The position numbers and the translations under genes were made by a program. A stretch of DNA of 64,000 bases. It comes from Tetragonia tetragonoides. Its lineage: Eukaryota; Streptophyta; Magnoliopsida; Caryophyllales; Aizoaceae. The notes beneath the pieces are model-generated. The model made no database searches and had not been told where the DNA came from. It saw only the letters and a program-made list of their open reading frames with translations. Shown piece by piece: positions 46,849-58,619 of the stretch. The DNA lies in the NCBI GenBank assembly GCA_038025085.1, contig CM076147.1:42988766-43052765 (forward strand), written 5' to 3'. The number at the start of each line of letters is the position of its first letter. Within the stretch, counting starts at the first letter, position 1.

Positions 46849-49800
46849 TTACATTGGGGATGACACCCAAGTGGCTAATGCATCCGGGTACATACAATCT
46901 TCGAACCTTGAGGCTAGCGCCCACTTAGCAAAATTATGAGCATAAACAACATTACAACGAGACGTAAAAATAATAGTTGTGTTAAGTGCAATTTTACCTA
47001 CTGCAATATCCCCCAAAATGTGCAACGAACGCCAAGGAAATGGAGGACCTCTCTCCAAATCATCAACCACCACCTTTGCATCACTAAAAATAATACCATC
47101 ACGTAATTTGTTGTCGTTCATAGCTGTAAGTGCAGCATGTATAGCCGAGGCTTCCACCAACGAGGGCAATGCAGAATTCACTTTTGTGGCTCCAGCTCTA
47201 ACAAATTTTCCTTCACCACTAACAAGGACCCATGCTGCAATGGAGTCTTCAATACCAACAGCAGCATCAACAACAAAAAGAGGACCTGTAGTGGTTTGTG
47301 AGGTAAAAGATGCACCAAGAGTCTTGATGGAATCAACAGGTCTATGGCAATCAGTTGCCACCCACTCATTCCATCTTCTATGAAAAGTCTCTATCACAAC
47401 CAAGGGATCAGGGGGAAGATCATTGTGAAAACAAACATTTCTATGCCACCAAATTGAGTCAAGCACAAAAGCAAATTTTGCTGGCATCAAGTGGGACTCC
47501 AGTAAACCATGGAAAAGATTACCTGGAGTTAGGCAATTAAGAAGCCAATCAGAGATATTCCAAGGAGGCAGGGCATCGGTTCTAAAGCCAGTACATTGGA
47601 GCCAAATCATTCTCGCAAAATGACATGTGAAAAAGACATGTTCACAATTTTCAGCACCAGAGTGACAGAATCCACATTCATCATTAATATGAGGTAGCCT
47701 AGATTTAATGACAGCTTTTGTAAGCAAGGCGTTCCAGGCTATCCGCCATATAAAAATTCTCAGTCTCTGAGGGACATTTAATTTCCAGATTAATTTCCAA
47801 AAGGTGGAATCAAAAGAATTCGAAGTATGGATGAGAGGCCGAGCATCCACAATTAACTTGTAGGCAGATTTCAACGAAAAATCGACTAATTTGTCATGCA
47901 CCCATAGAAATGAATCATTCTCCAAGGTCGAGTGGAGAACAACTTTCTGTATGGCCATTGCTGAATCATACTCAAACTGGTCAAAGATGAGTGGAACATT
48001 CCAAGCCTCATTAACAATACAATCCTCCACCCGAAACACTGTAATTTCAGCCCCTTCTCTAGCCTTCGGAATAAAGTCCTCCAACTCCGGCAACCAAGGA
48101 TCGATCCAGATATGAATGCCCCTTCCATTACCAACCTTGAAACAACCTCCTTTCCTAATAAGATCCAAATCCCCAACCATTTCTTTCCATTGTTGTGAGT
48201 CTGACGGATGCGCCTGCACATGAGCAAAATCATGCCTACGACAATATTTACTGAGAAGAAGGTTTACCCAAGGTTTATCTTTCTTGGAGAAGAGTTGCCA
48301 AGCGAGCTTTGAATGAATGGCTTTATTAAAATCACCCATACGTCTAAGACCAAGGCCACCAAGCACCTTTGGTAAGCAGCAAGAATCCCACGCCTTAAGA
48401 AAAATCCCTCTAGAACCATCATTATAGCCCCACCAGAAATCCCTCATTAGTCCATCCATCTCTTTGCAAAGGGTTTTACTCAAGTTATTTGATGTCATGG
48501 CATAAGAGGGGAGAGCTGCAGCTACTGCTTGTATCAAGGTAGTTCTTCCTGCAAAAGAAAGTGCCTTAGCTTTTCAGCTCTTGAGCTTACTTTTGAGTTT
48601 CTCCTTTAAGACAACGAACCTCTGTTTTCTGCCCCTAGCTATGAAGAACGGTATACCCAAGTAGACAGCATGTTTATCCATCGACGCAAGATTCAAAATT
48701 CCCTTGATAGCACCTTTTGTAGACGGGTTGGTGTTAGGACTGAAAAACACACCCGACTTAAGTTTGTTGGCTCCCATACCACTCCATTCCTCCATGATCT
48801 CAAGTGCTTCGTTAATAGCTTCTGCATTGCACACATTAGCACGGCTAAAAATGACTAAATCGTCTCAAAGAGAAGATGATTTATAGCATCACCATTTCGT
48901 TCAATCGAAATCCCCTTAAGCCTTCCATCATTCTGCTTTTTCATCAAGATACGTGACATCGCTTCCATTACAATAACGAACAAAAAGGGAGATAACGGGT
49001 CCCCTTGACGAAGACCACGACTTGGAAGGATAAAACCATGTGGGATGCCACTTATGTTGACTGAGAATGACGACGTACAAATGCACTGTGAAACAAGCAT
49101 AATAAATTTTGCATTGAAACCCATCTTCTTCATGATAGTCTACAGAAAACTCCACTCGATTTTATCATATGCCTTCGCCATATCAATCTTGAGAGCCATG
49201 AGCCCATTGGAGCCTTTTGTGGATTTCATAGTGTGCAAAATCTCAGTCACCAGAATGGTATTGTCAGAAATCTCTCTCCCCGGAACAAATGCAGCTTGAA
49301 GTGGACAAATGAGTTTATCCAAGAGAGGCTTCAATCTACCTGCAATAATCTTAGAGATCGCTTTGTACACAACATTACATAGAGAGATAGGCCTAAAATC
49401 CTTTACACTAGAAGCTAAATCAGATTTGGGGATAAGAGTAAATTTGTATGATTCAATTCTTTCAATAAGAAGCCACTATGAAAAAAAGCTTGAATCATAC
49501 CAACAACATCATCCTTGACAGTAGCCCAATAGTGTTGAAAAAACAAGGCCGAAAAACCATCAGGACCAGGCGCTTTGGTGGGGCCCATAGCTTTGAAGAC
49601 AGCATGAATCTCATCTTCAGTGGGAATATCACAAACGTGCTCATTTGTATCTTCATCAATGACTGTCTCAAAAAGACTATCAAGGTCACTAGGAAAATCC
49701 GGGTTGCTGCTTGTAAAGAGTTCTTCATAATATGCAATAAAAGCACTTCGAATCTCTCCTCTTTCCTGTGTCCATGTACCATCACTAAGTTTCAGCGAAT

Positions 49801-50923
49801 CAATTGCATTCCGTCGCCTTCGAATAACCGTGGATAGATGAAAGAAACGTGAATTTTTATCCCCTTCTCTAAGGAACTGCACTCTTGATTTTTGTCTGTA
49901 CATAATCGCTTCTCTAGTGTAGAGTTCAATCAGGTGGGCAAAGAGATTTCCCTCTTCCTCAGTGTTGTTATTGTTCCCATTTGCAGCTTGTAATTTCTCA
50001 ATTTCAGTTGTCACCCTCTTAATACCCTCCTGGACTGACCCAAAACAATCTTTATTCCACCTTTTGAGTGCATCTCTAGTGGTCTTGAGTTTGTGTCTCA
50101 GTAGGAATCCTTTAGAGCCACGTACAAAGTGTTCCCATGCCTTGTGAACGACTTCTCGACTACCTTCATCTCTTGTCCACATTGCTTCGAACCGGAAGGG
50201 TTTTGGCCCTTGCGAAGCCTCTCCATGAGTATCCAGTAAGATCGGACCATGGTCAGAATTTATAATAGGGAGATGATGAATAAGAGCTTCATGGAAGAGC
50301 TCTCTCCAAAAGGTATTACATAATCCCCTATCAAGTCTTTCCTTTACGATAATAATGCCATTGCGTTTCTTCTGCCATGTGAAGGGATTGCCCACAAATC
50401 CAACATCAATCAATCCATTGTCATTTATAAGGTTTTGCAATCTTCCTCTTGACGACGAAGCAAACGGCCTGCCCCCCCATTTTTCACTCTGATTCAAGAG
50501 GTCATTGAAGTCCCCCATCATACAATGTGGTCTATCAAAAGCACTGAAGGAGTCACTGGCAGCCTCCCAAAAAGCGGTACCATCCCCATGATTAGGGGCT
50601 CGATAAACGAACGTCAGAATCCACTCCCTATTAGGAGGATCGGATTTAATTTTTGTTATCGTAATCTGATCAGAAAGAAAAATAATATCTAAGTCCACCC
50701 CTCTTCTCCAAAGAATTGCCGTGCCTCCAGAAAGGCCAGCCGAGGACGTGGCCTCCAAAAAAGAGATACCAAGTCATCTGAGACTATTTTTGGTTTTTTC
50801 TTGCGAAACCATCGTTTCCGCCAAAAAGATGACATCCGGGTTGATTTTCCGAATGACGGCCTTCAAATGGTGTAATGTCGCGGGTTGGGCCACACCCTGA
50901 CAATTCCAATAGATTGCTCTCAT
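46849..50923 (-). pseudogene. LINE ORF2 polyprotein, broken
   Basis: It reads from the ATG at 50923 (MRAIYWNCQGVAQPATL). The apurinic endonuclease region runs to about 50200 (FVYRAPN, MMGDFNDL, NSDHGPILL). The reverse transcriptase runs to about 48600 (KAPGPDGF, PISLCNVVYK, AAFVPGREISDN, GLRQGDPLSPFLF), then come zf-RVT and RNase H (46849-48537). Breaks are: TGA at 50774-50776, a frame change near 49430, TAG at 49140-49142, a one-base deletion beside 48866 in the reverse-transcriptase FADD motif, and TGA near 48574. ORF2 would copy element RNA into DNA at nicked genomic sites. These lesions make it non-functional, although the final 562-codon frame is still open. Confidence 0.92.
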
Positions 50924-51186
50924 TTAGACAGAGGGCTCTCAAAGCCCGCTACAACGTTCTTTTTCATGTCCTGATCAAAATGTTCCATCATTCCCTCAAG
51001 AGAACTCTGCTCCATCTTCAGATTAAAATTTTGTGATTTCTCACTTGTCACCTTGCCTTTGCCTTTTAACCCCTGTTTATTCTGAGTTTTTTCAAACCAC
51101 TACCACCAATCACAAGTTTTCCTAAAGAACTCATCTCACCAACAAGCACTTGGGATTTGTATTTCTTTTCACTTTTCAAACAAGTA

Positions 51187-51960
51187 TCATGATCCTCCTC
51201 CTCTGAAGTTTTTTCTTTTTAAGGACATTCTGTTAAAGTGCGAGGAAAAAACCTCAGGTAACTGATCCCGCTGGGGAAGCGCAGAAGGATTAAAAATCAG
51301 GTTTGGGCTAGAGGGTTCTGGTTTGGTAGGGCCTTTTGAGAGAAGTGATGTCTTTTGTTTGAATGACTTGAGCATGGGTCTAGCAACCTGATGTTGGGTC
51401 AGTGGGTTAGTTGGTGGATCATCATCATCATCATCATCATCAGGTTCTGTGACCACATAAGGCTGGTTTTGGCTAATTTTATTTGGTGTTGGGCTTGACA
51501 TCGAAGACCATTTAAGTGGGCACAGAATTGGGCTTATCAGGGTTTTGGCCGTAAGGCCCAGAGGATCGGGATTAGCACTATGCAGTACAGTTTGTGTGAG
51601 AGAAAATATATTGGTGCACTGCTCAATTGAGGGAGAACATACCGTGTCAGAAGAGACATACCTACCCTCTGATTGACGTGTGACGAAACAATCCTAACCG
51701 GTCGCCGCAGACCCTCAGCATTCCACTGGTCCATTGCTGAAAGACCGATTTTTACGGACGTCATCACCCATCTGCATCTTCATAGATGAATCTGGTGGTG
51801 AATGGTGGATTTCCATAGAACACCGCTCTAATGGAAGACCATCACAATTAATTCATGGAAATCTGTGGCTCTCATATGCGTACCATACCCTTTATCAGGG
51901 AGACAGAAATCTGGCGCAAGTGCTTGTTGGTGAGATGGCGCAATTTAATGTATGTGTATG
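51187..51960 (-). pseudogene. LINE ORF1 remnant
   Basis: Upstream of ORF2 on the same strand lie broken frames. One reads like the usual linker of plant LINE ORF1 (a YGxxMRA phrase near 51890). The last open part, 51187-51501, encodes a 104-residue acidic/proline-rich tail with eight Asp from a GAT repeat (51419-51443). ORF1 normally encodes an RNA-binding zinc-knuckle protein; no intact knuckle is visible here. Assigned mainly by position. Confidence 0.5.
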
Positions 51961-51980
51961 TTTGCCCCCTATTGAGTGAG

Positions 51981-53511
51981 TATTGGTTTATCCTATCTTG
52001 AGCGACCGCTCCAGTCCAATACGGGACAAACTACACAATGGTAGTACACACAAGTTGCTCTACATTCTCCAATCTACATTCTCTTTCCCATGATAAAAAA
52101 ACAAAAAAAAAAACAAGCTCAACCTCTTTACTCACAATTGCTTCTACGAACTATAATTGCCCCCTAAATGGTAATACGTTGACAGGGTCAGTGTCTATGC
52201 TACTCGTTCAATTAGTATAATTTTTTTTTATACTTTAGTGACAGATAACTCGGACACCATTCCTTTGAAAAAAAAAAAAAAAAGAGGAATGAATGAATGA
52301 GCACAAAAAAAAATAAAAATAAAAAATAAAATTGAGACTCTAGGAATTAGGGGTGGCCACTGGCTTAGTGGATAGCAGGTGTTGTCAAATAGCTTTGCTC
52401 TTTGAGTTGACAACTGACACACCACAATTATAAAGGCCTAGTTAAGCAAATGTTAAGTTTTTAACTGCAGAGTTTCCAATCTTATCCCAAAAAAAAAGGA
52501 AAATGAAGTGATTTTGTAATGCTATAGTTATGGCCCATAACTTATGGGCCCCTTAATAATTAGCCCAACGCATTGGGACAGGACACCATAGTATTTTTAT
52601 GAGACCCAAACAAGGCATAGAGGCACCTCTTGGCTCTTGGATAAGAATTCATACGCCCATGCCCCCATGACGACGGACTTTACAATTTCAGCCAACTGGC
52701 TCACATCGGCCCAAAACAGGAGTATTCTTGTATTCTGAAGAGAAATGAGTAGCCATTTGGGCCTCCATTTTGGAACCAAAAGGACTTAACATTCCACTGA
52801 TTGGGCTGCAGGCCTAATCTGCTTTTGGGACCTGCAACTACTACAATACGAACTACTACCTCATAAGTCTCCTATGAGACCGCCTCAAGATGAGACTTCC
52901 TCTAAATACAAGCATGACGTCCGCATGACATCATACTTGTATGAGTGGTCTCACCTTGAGGTCGCCTCAAACGAGTTTTTGTGTTCTTCAAATCAATCAC
53001 ACTAACATAATCAGACAAGATGTACAACACTACAGCAGTATCACTCCCCTGTATAGTGTATACTATATCTATAGTTCTGTACATTCTGATAGAACCAGTG
53101 AACTTAATCTGATGAATATTTTGAGGAACAGTCCTCTGAATGCTAACAAAGATCCTATTATTTCTCTCTCCACATTCCTACACAGCTGCAGCCAACACAG
53201 TCCTCTTAAGTTTCTGTTCCAAGTTCTTCCCTCGAACGTACTTCTGAAACCAGTTTCATTCATGCCTTAGGAACATAGGCAATCCTTAAATGTGTGAGTT
53301 TAGCAAGTAATTGTGTTTTTTTAGAATTCAATTGGGCTTGACTCAGAATCCTAAGGGACAAACGAAGTCACTAGCAATCTAAGTACTCACTACTCACACA
53401 TTAGGGTCTGATAGACAGATTTTGAAGCAATACAAAACAGCTCATGAGGAGAACTGTTACTGGTTACTTTCATAGTATAATTTGAAGCAGGGATGTGTGA
53501 TCAAGGTAGAT
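51981..53511. other. intergenic region left of the hAT MITE
   Basis: No gene recognised. It includes A-runs at about 52086-52113 and 52269-52330. A short inverted pair, 'aggcctc/gaggtcgcctca' with 'catgacgtc', lies near 52866-52975 and could form a hairpin. Short frames here show no family resemblance. Confidence 0.4.
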
Positions 53512-53698
53512 CTATGTTATATGTACTTGGCTGGAAGTGTCCGATATGGATACCTGTCCAAGTGTCGGACTCGGCAATATTTTGAAATTTTAGCATGGTT
53601 TTGGCCGAAAATGAAGTGTCGAGTGTCCATACCCATATCCGAGTGTCGGGTGTCCGACACGGGTACTCGAGGTGAAATGAAGAGTCCATGTAACATAG
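53512..53698. mobile_element. hAT-type MITE, copy 2
   Basis: A 187-bp element with inverted ends ctatgttatatg / catgtaacatag. It is flanked by a perfect 8-bp direct repeat, aggtagat, at 53504-53511 and 53699-53706. The interior contains 'gtgtcggactcgg', 'gagtgtccatacccatatcc' and 'ggtactcgaggtgaaatga', the reverse complement of phrases in the copy at 11522-11703. Non-coding. Confidence 0.85.
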
Positions 53699-53706
53699 AG
53701 GTAGAT

Positions 53707-55108
53707 AGAAGATAGTGCTGCCTATCACTAAGATACTAACCCTTCTCAAATCTCAATTTGAGTAACACTAGCTCCCAAACTCGCTATACTGAATCTTTAT
53801 ACTCCTTTCGTCCCGTATTTACGTTTTCAATTTGCTATACCCTACTAACTGTGCACTGAACAAAAATTATCCAATAAAAAAAAAACGTGCAATGAAAAAA
53901 TAGATCCTGTCTCAATCTTGAGGGCACAACCACTCCCTGTTACAACATCAGTTTAATTACCATCAATACAACAAATTGCACATACCTTTTCTCTTCCCTT
54001 CTTTGTCGTATACAATTTTCAATTGGCATTTGCTTGCACCCACTCACATGTCATTATCCTTGCCAGTAGAGCATAAACCAATCCTTGTTTGAATCTATTT
54101 GGTTTTTATTGCAACATTAAGCTTTACATGATTTCTGATCATCATAATTATTAAGTATTTCCTTTTGAGCTATCCAATAATATAGTATTCACTTATTTGA
54201 TTTGGTTCCTATTTTCACAATCTTGGATGTCATACCTCATTGTCAACTTGGCACATATATTATTACTATATTAAGTAATGTAATTAACTTCGGACATTTG
54301 ACTATGTATCCTTATCATAAAACACAACTGAAGAAGGCGATCAAAAAAATATAAAAAACACAATTGAAGATTAGAATGAAAAAGGCTCTTCTCAGTGAAG
54401 ACTCCAATAAAATTAAAATAAAATCAAGTTTATGTTGGTCTGATACTCTGTTTTGTATGAAGAAAAGAACATAAAATCTACTGTAATTAACTTGAGTATA
54501 AGCAAACGACACTATTTTTATTTAATACTCCCATAATAGTAAGAATGGGCCCCCCTAGTCCAAGCCATGTCGGGATAGCAGCCTAATCTATCTCTGGACA
54601 CCATACTCACCCCACTACAAACCAGTTGAGCTAAGGCGTAATTGTTATCACCCCATATTTTCATCAACCACGAGAAAATATGGGAGTCCCAAGACTTGAA
54701 TTTAGGACATCTAAATTGGAAGGTGAAAGGACGAACCATTGAGGCTAGGCAAATGCCTCTTGGTTAAGCAAACAAAACTATTGTATTGGTGTTAATACAC
54801 GCATCACAGTTGATTCAGCTACATATGATTTGATGTGGAGGCCAACTCAAAGAGTTACAATGATCAATAGATACCAAAACGAATTGACTCAGGTCACAAA
54901 GTAGTCTATAACTTTATATGTATTGAATACCTCTTTGCTCATTCTTGATATACCATAGCTTAGTAACAATGAAAATAATTCACATATCACCTGAATATAA
55001 CTAAGAGAGAGCTACTTTCAAACCAAAAGAAAAAGAAAAAGAAAAAAAAAAAACCTAAGAGAGAGGTCATTAGTTCTAGAGCTATTTAATTAAATTCAGC
55101 TAACTAGC
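53707..55108. other. intergenic region, no gene seen
   Basis: AT-rich spacer upstream of no recognisable gene. At about 53803-53835 a phrase like a Stowaway end ('actcctttcgtcccgtatttacg') occurs without a visible partner. A possible decayed SINE-like segment lies at about 54540-54735 ('ccagttgagctaaggc'). Confidence 0.35.
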
Positions 55109-55816
55109 TTAGCTAACGGAAGTCATTTTGGTGAACTCCAGGCCATGAATTCTCTTCCAAGACTCTTCCCTTTGCATCTTCAACTGCTTATAAAAGTTGC
55201 CAATAAAAACCTCTGCCTTCACAAACAATTCTTCCTCTTCATCTTCATCTTCATCTTCATCTTCATCTTCATCTATCTCCTCCTCAACAACTCTCTTTTC
55301 CTCCACTACATCTGATATGTTTTCGTCGCTCCCTATGAAGAAAATACTTGGAGTTGAAGAGCATTTCTTCACCTTACTACCAATCTTAACAGCACCAAGA
55401 TATATAATCTTTTCGGATGGCAATTTATCCTCGGTCTTCAACTTCTTCCCACCATCACTCTCCTCAAGGACGACATCCATTCTCGCGCTGTTACTACTTT
55501 TGGTATTTATTTCTACATGTGTGCTATCCACAGAAGCCTCTGAAGTTAAACTTATTGGTTTTGGTGTGATCACAATATGATTAGAATGTCTGTTTTTGTC
55601 TAGTTTAGGGTCTTTACTAGGTGATGATGAAGAAGAGGCAGTAGATAGAAGACCAGCTTCAGCTCCAAGAGAAATAATGAGGACATTGACGATGAAGTAA
55701 AGGTAAGTGGATCTTAGTGAGGAGGATAGAAGGGGAGTTAAGAACAGAAGAGTAGCTATGAGAGACAATGTTAGAAGTTGTGTTTTCTTTAAGTTGGCCA
55801 TATAAGATTTTGACAC
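55109..55816 (-). CDS. DUF4408/DUF761 domain membrane protein
   Basis: A single-exon ORF of 235 aa. The N-terminus has two hydrophobic segments (about residues 13-33 and 38-55); the second carries the DUF4408 hallmark STYLYFIVNVLIISLGAEAG. A Ser-rich linker follows, then an acidic run (about 185-203) from an ATCTTC-type repeat on plus (about 55238-55280). The C-terminus is the DUF761 motif EVFIGNFYKQLKMQREESW. Plant proteins of this architecture are small membrane-anchored proteins of unknown biochemical role, some responding to stress or hormones. An ATG five codons in (55801) is an equally good start. The acidic repeat is probably length-polymorphic. Confidence 0.88.
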   Translation of the reverse strand: MSKSYMANLKKTQLLTLSLIATLLFLTPLLSSSLRSTYLYFIVNVLIISLGAEAGLLSTASSSSSPSKDPKLDKNRHSNHIVITPKPISLTSEASVDSTHVEINTKSSNSARMDVVLEESDGGKKLKTEDKLPSEKIIYLGAVKIGSKVKKCSSTPSIFFIGSDENISDVVEEKRVVEEEIDEDEDEDEDEDEEEELFVKAEVFIGNFYKQLKMQREESWKRIHGLEFTKMTSVS

Positions 55817-55912
55817 TCTTTCTTTAATTTAGAGAGATTTAGAACTAATCTTGGTGGTAAATGATAAGCAAAGGGCTAAAACTATATATAGTGTTAATTA
55901 TGAGATCTTTTT

Positions 55913-55914
<2 letters not shown>

Positions 55915-55955
<41 letters not shown>
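55915..55955. repeat. poly-T tract, 41 bp
   Basis: A pure T run about 100 bp upstream of the DUF4408/DUF761 start. It could be the tail of an old retro-insertion in minus orientation, but no element body is recognised next to it. Its exact length is unreliable in assemblies. Confidence 0.9.
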
Positions 55956-55956
<1 letters not shown>

Positions 55957-55999
55957 AGATAGTGGTTGATGAACTTAGGACAAAACGGAAAAGATCAAG

Positions 56000-56873
56000 A
56001 ATAATATCGTGTTTGGATAAGCATCTGGAATGTTTGTCACAAAAAGCACCCAAACAACCTATAGTTCGCATTTTGCGAGCCATTAAACAAACACAAACAA
56101 ATTGTAGGGCTTTGCCTTTTTTACTTATTTTTGCTGTAAGATCAGCTTATGTTTTGGACCACAATCAAATTGTTATATTATCCACACCTTAAAAAAAAAA
56201 AGGTGTTAATTTAATCTGTAAAATCCTTAACTTCCATAAAGTAATCCAACTACTCAATTCTGGGAATATACCTTCCTTAAGCTTAGACAATGTTTTTGTA
56301 ATTATTAGCTCTACGTTCCCGCACAATACAGCCATACGCCCATACAGGAGTAAGCTTCGGTGATTGGGTTTTTAATTTATAATAATCTAATCTAGATATG
56401 TCAATCGGGTTAGGTGGGTTCAGCTCATATTAGGTGGATTTCGGGTTCAAGTACAGCATCATTTACCTCTAGTAGATAATAAAAATACTATTGGCAAAGG
56501 AACAGAGACATATGATATTGACGACTATATGGTGATGAGTAATGACAACATAGTTCATATATCGGTTGTTACTAAACAAAGTGAAGAAACTTAAGGAATA
56601 AAAAAAGGAAGGAATGTAGATTTAAGATATTTAAAAAAAGGGTAATGTTATTGTCAATACATACTACCAAATCAAATATAAAAGGTTTCAATTTATATTT
56701 TCATAACTAACACAAGTTTGAGTCTTGGTGTTCTTTCTTCACCATTAGGAGCAGTTGGGATCCCATATTCTTTTATACTCACCGCTCCCCAAATGTTTGG
56801 CCACTAGCTCCTAGACCTTATCTCGAGATGGGTCAGCCCGGAAGTGGCCCTCCCCACCTTACCAAAAAAAATA
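56000..56873. other. intergenic region, no gene seen
   Basis: AT-rich spacer. A moderately GC-rich segment at about 56730-56860 ('gttgggatcccatattc', 'gacc-ttatctcgagatgggtc') resembles a decayed SINE or MITE fragment but lacks defining ends. Confidence 0.35.
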
Positions 56874-57128
56874 TTCCCTCCGTCCCATGATTACGTTGTC
56901 ATTATTTTATCGCGGTCTCCAAGGCACAACTTTAACCATAAATAGCAATAAATCTATGAATATAAAAATTATAAAAATATGATTTTTCAAAAGTACTATT
57001 AAAAATGAATCTAACAATAAATTTTTTACATTGTAAATCTTTATATTTTTTTCATAAATTAACAGTCAAAGTTTATAAAGTTTAACCTCCAAAAAGCAAT
57101 TAACAACGTAATCACGGGACGGAGAGAG
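56874..57128. mobile_element. Stowaway-type MITE
   Basis: A 255-bp element with inverted ends: left ttccctccgtcccatgatt, right complementing ctctctccgtcccgtgatt. It is flanked by TA on both sides (56872-56873 and 57129-57130). The ctccctccgtccc terminus and TA target site are diagnostic of Stowaway (Tc1/mariner-derived) MITEs. Internal AT content is high and there is no ORF. Confidence 0.9.
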
Positions 57129-57130
57129 TA

Positions 57131-58619
57131 TAAAATCCACAAATAGCACAAATGACTTGGCAATAGTAATTAATGCCAAGACAATAACATTGCCAAGACA
57201 ATACCATTGCCCTTGAAGTTTTCTAGGAGTTACAATTACTTGAAATTGTGTTTTTATTCTTTTGTGGAAGTAGAGATGGACAAGTGAGGGAATGCCATAT
57301 AGAGGAAGGGGGACATGGATCCTCTGCAGTTTCTCTCTACCTCCTTTTCTCTCTCTTCTCCAAACCCTAAGCACCCCCCTCTCATTTACAAAGGGAACAG
57401 CAGGGACTCTGGGGGGTACAACATATCGACATAACATAAGAAGAAAGACGTGTAAAGGGTTAAAACATATATTATTCCAAGTTGAAAATCATTATGTCCT
57501 AATATCCAAAATTTCATGTATGACTTTCATCGAGCTTCTATGTTGATTTTATTAGGTCTAGTTCATCAGAAAATTAGATAGCAGATTACATAAAATACGA
57601 TTATCTATATACAAGCTTCGTTTAATTGGTGTCAATTTTATTTTAATTATTATACATTTAATTGGCAGTTTATTCATCAACAAATTACCTTGATCATACA
57701 AAATGCCAAGTATGTCATATATATTTATACCAAATTGCTTATCAACCATGCCAATTGCCAATTTGTTTTTGTTTATGTAAATCTAAAATCAACTTGCATA
57801 ATTAGTAATATAATTTGCTTCTCTTTCCATTCCACCAATAGTACATTTGCTTATGTATTGCTAGATCAAATGTCTTTGTCTGAAATATAAAGATTTTATA
57901 GATCGTCTAACAAGCAGGTCATTGAAAGAAAACTTTTCTGTTCTTTTTTTTTTTTTTTTTAAATTGTCTATTATATTCACATTCTGAACTTTAGGGTGGA
58001 AAGAAATGAAATAACTGGGAGATGAACAGTAGTGGATAAAGCCATTAGGGTTAATAGAGTGACAATAAGAGCAAATGGAGGGAAAAGACAAAGACATTTT
58101 TGAATTTTATTTCGACCAATCCATGATGAAGTCGGTGAGTCATATTCCTGTATTTCGCATGCCAACGTGCGGCACTGGCTCTTTACTCATTTGTGTATTG
58201 GGTAATTATGTGTTTATGTGTCAAAAAATTATTCACCACAATATATATTTTTAGTCTATCAATGGCTCATCCAAACCAAGTTTGATACTTGCACAAATAC
58301 CAGAGGGATGCGTTAGCCTGAACTCTCTAAAAACCGGACCTAGTAACAGTAGTAAGTATGAATAAGGTGAGTACATTTAACAGACTGCGTTAACCAAACA
58401 GCAGATATAGAGCACACATTTTGTAGGCAACGCATTCATGAACTGGACAAAAACCTACCTAGGCTTGAAAACAGGTCAGGGTACACTGGATATTTGCGAG
58501 CTGTTATCGAGTAACGTCACAATAGTGGACAGCCAAGGAACGCAACCAACAGTTTTATGTACATATTGTCAATAGTGTGAGATATACTGGCGTCATACTA
58601 AAAGGATGTTTGGAACACT
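57131..58619. other. intergenic region, 3' flank of CAP-H
   Basis: No gene recognised. Frames around 57240-57440 arise from a CT-rich segment ('ctctctacctccttttctctctc') and show no family resemblance. The right part is presumably the 3' UTR of the CAP-H gene. Confidence 0.4.

Larger units (their letters stand above)
46771..51980 (-). mobile_element. decayed L1-type LINE retrotransposon
   Basis: On the minus strand the order is an ORF1 remnant, ORF2 with endonuclease, reverse transcriptase, zf-RVT and RNase H, then a short 3' tail and poly-A (seen as about 31 T at 46773-46803 on plus). Order and tail are diagnostic of a plant L1-clade LINE. The 5' limit near 51980 is approximate, and I found no clear target duplication. 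ORF2 is broken in several places, so the copy is inactive. Confidence 0.9.

Noticed and set aside
52344..52430. SINE-like phrase 'tggcttagtgg' resembling a pol III A box
   Set aside because: No convincing B box, tail or target duplication was found.
53069..53270. Overlapping frames of 64 and 109 codons on opposite strands
   Set aside because: Both lack homology signals and splice context; typical chance frames.
54540..54735. Possible tRNA or SINE ('ccagttgagctaaggc')
   Set aside because: No cloverleaf can be drawn and no defined ends were found.
57066..57437. 123-codon frame on minus
   Set aside because: It overlaps the Stowaway MITE end and a CT-rich tract; no domain, no family resemblance.
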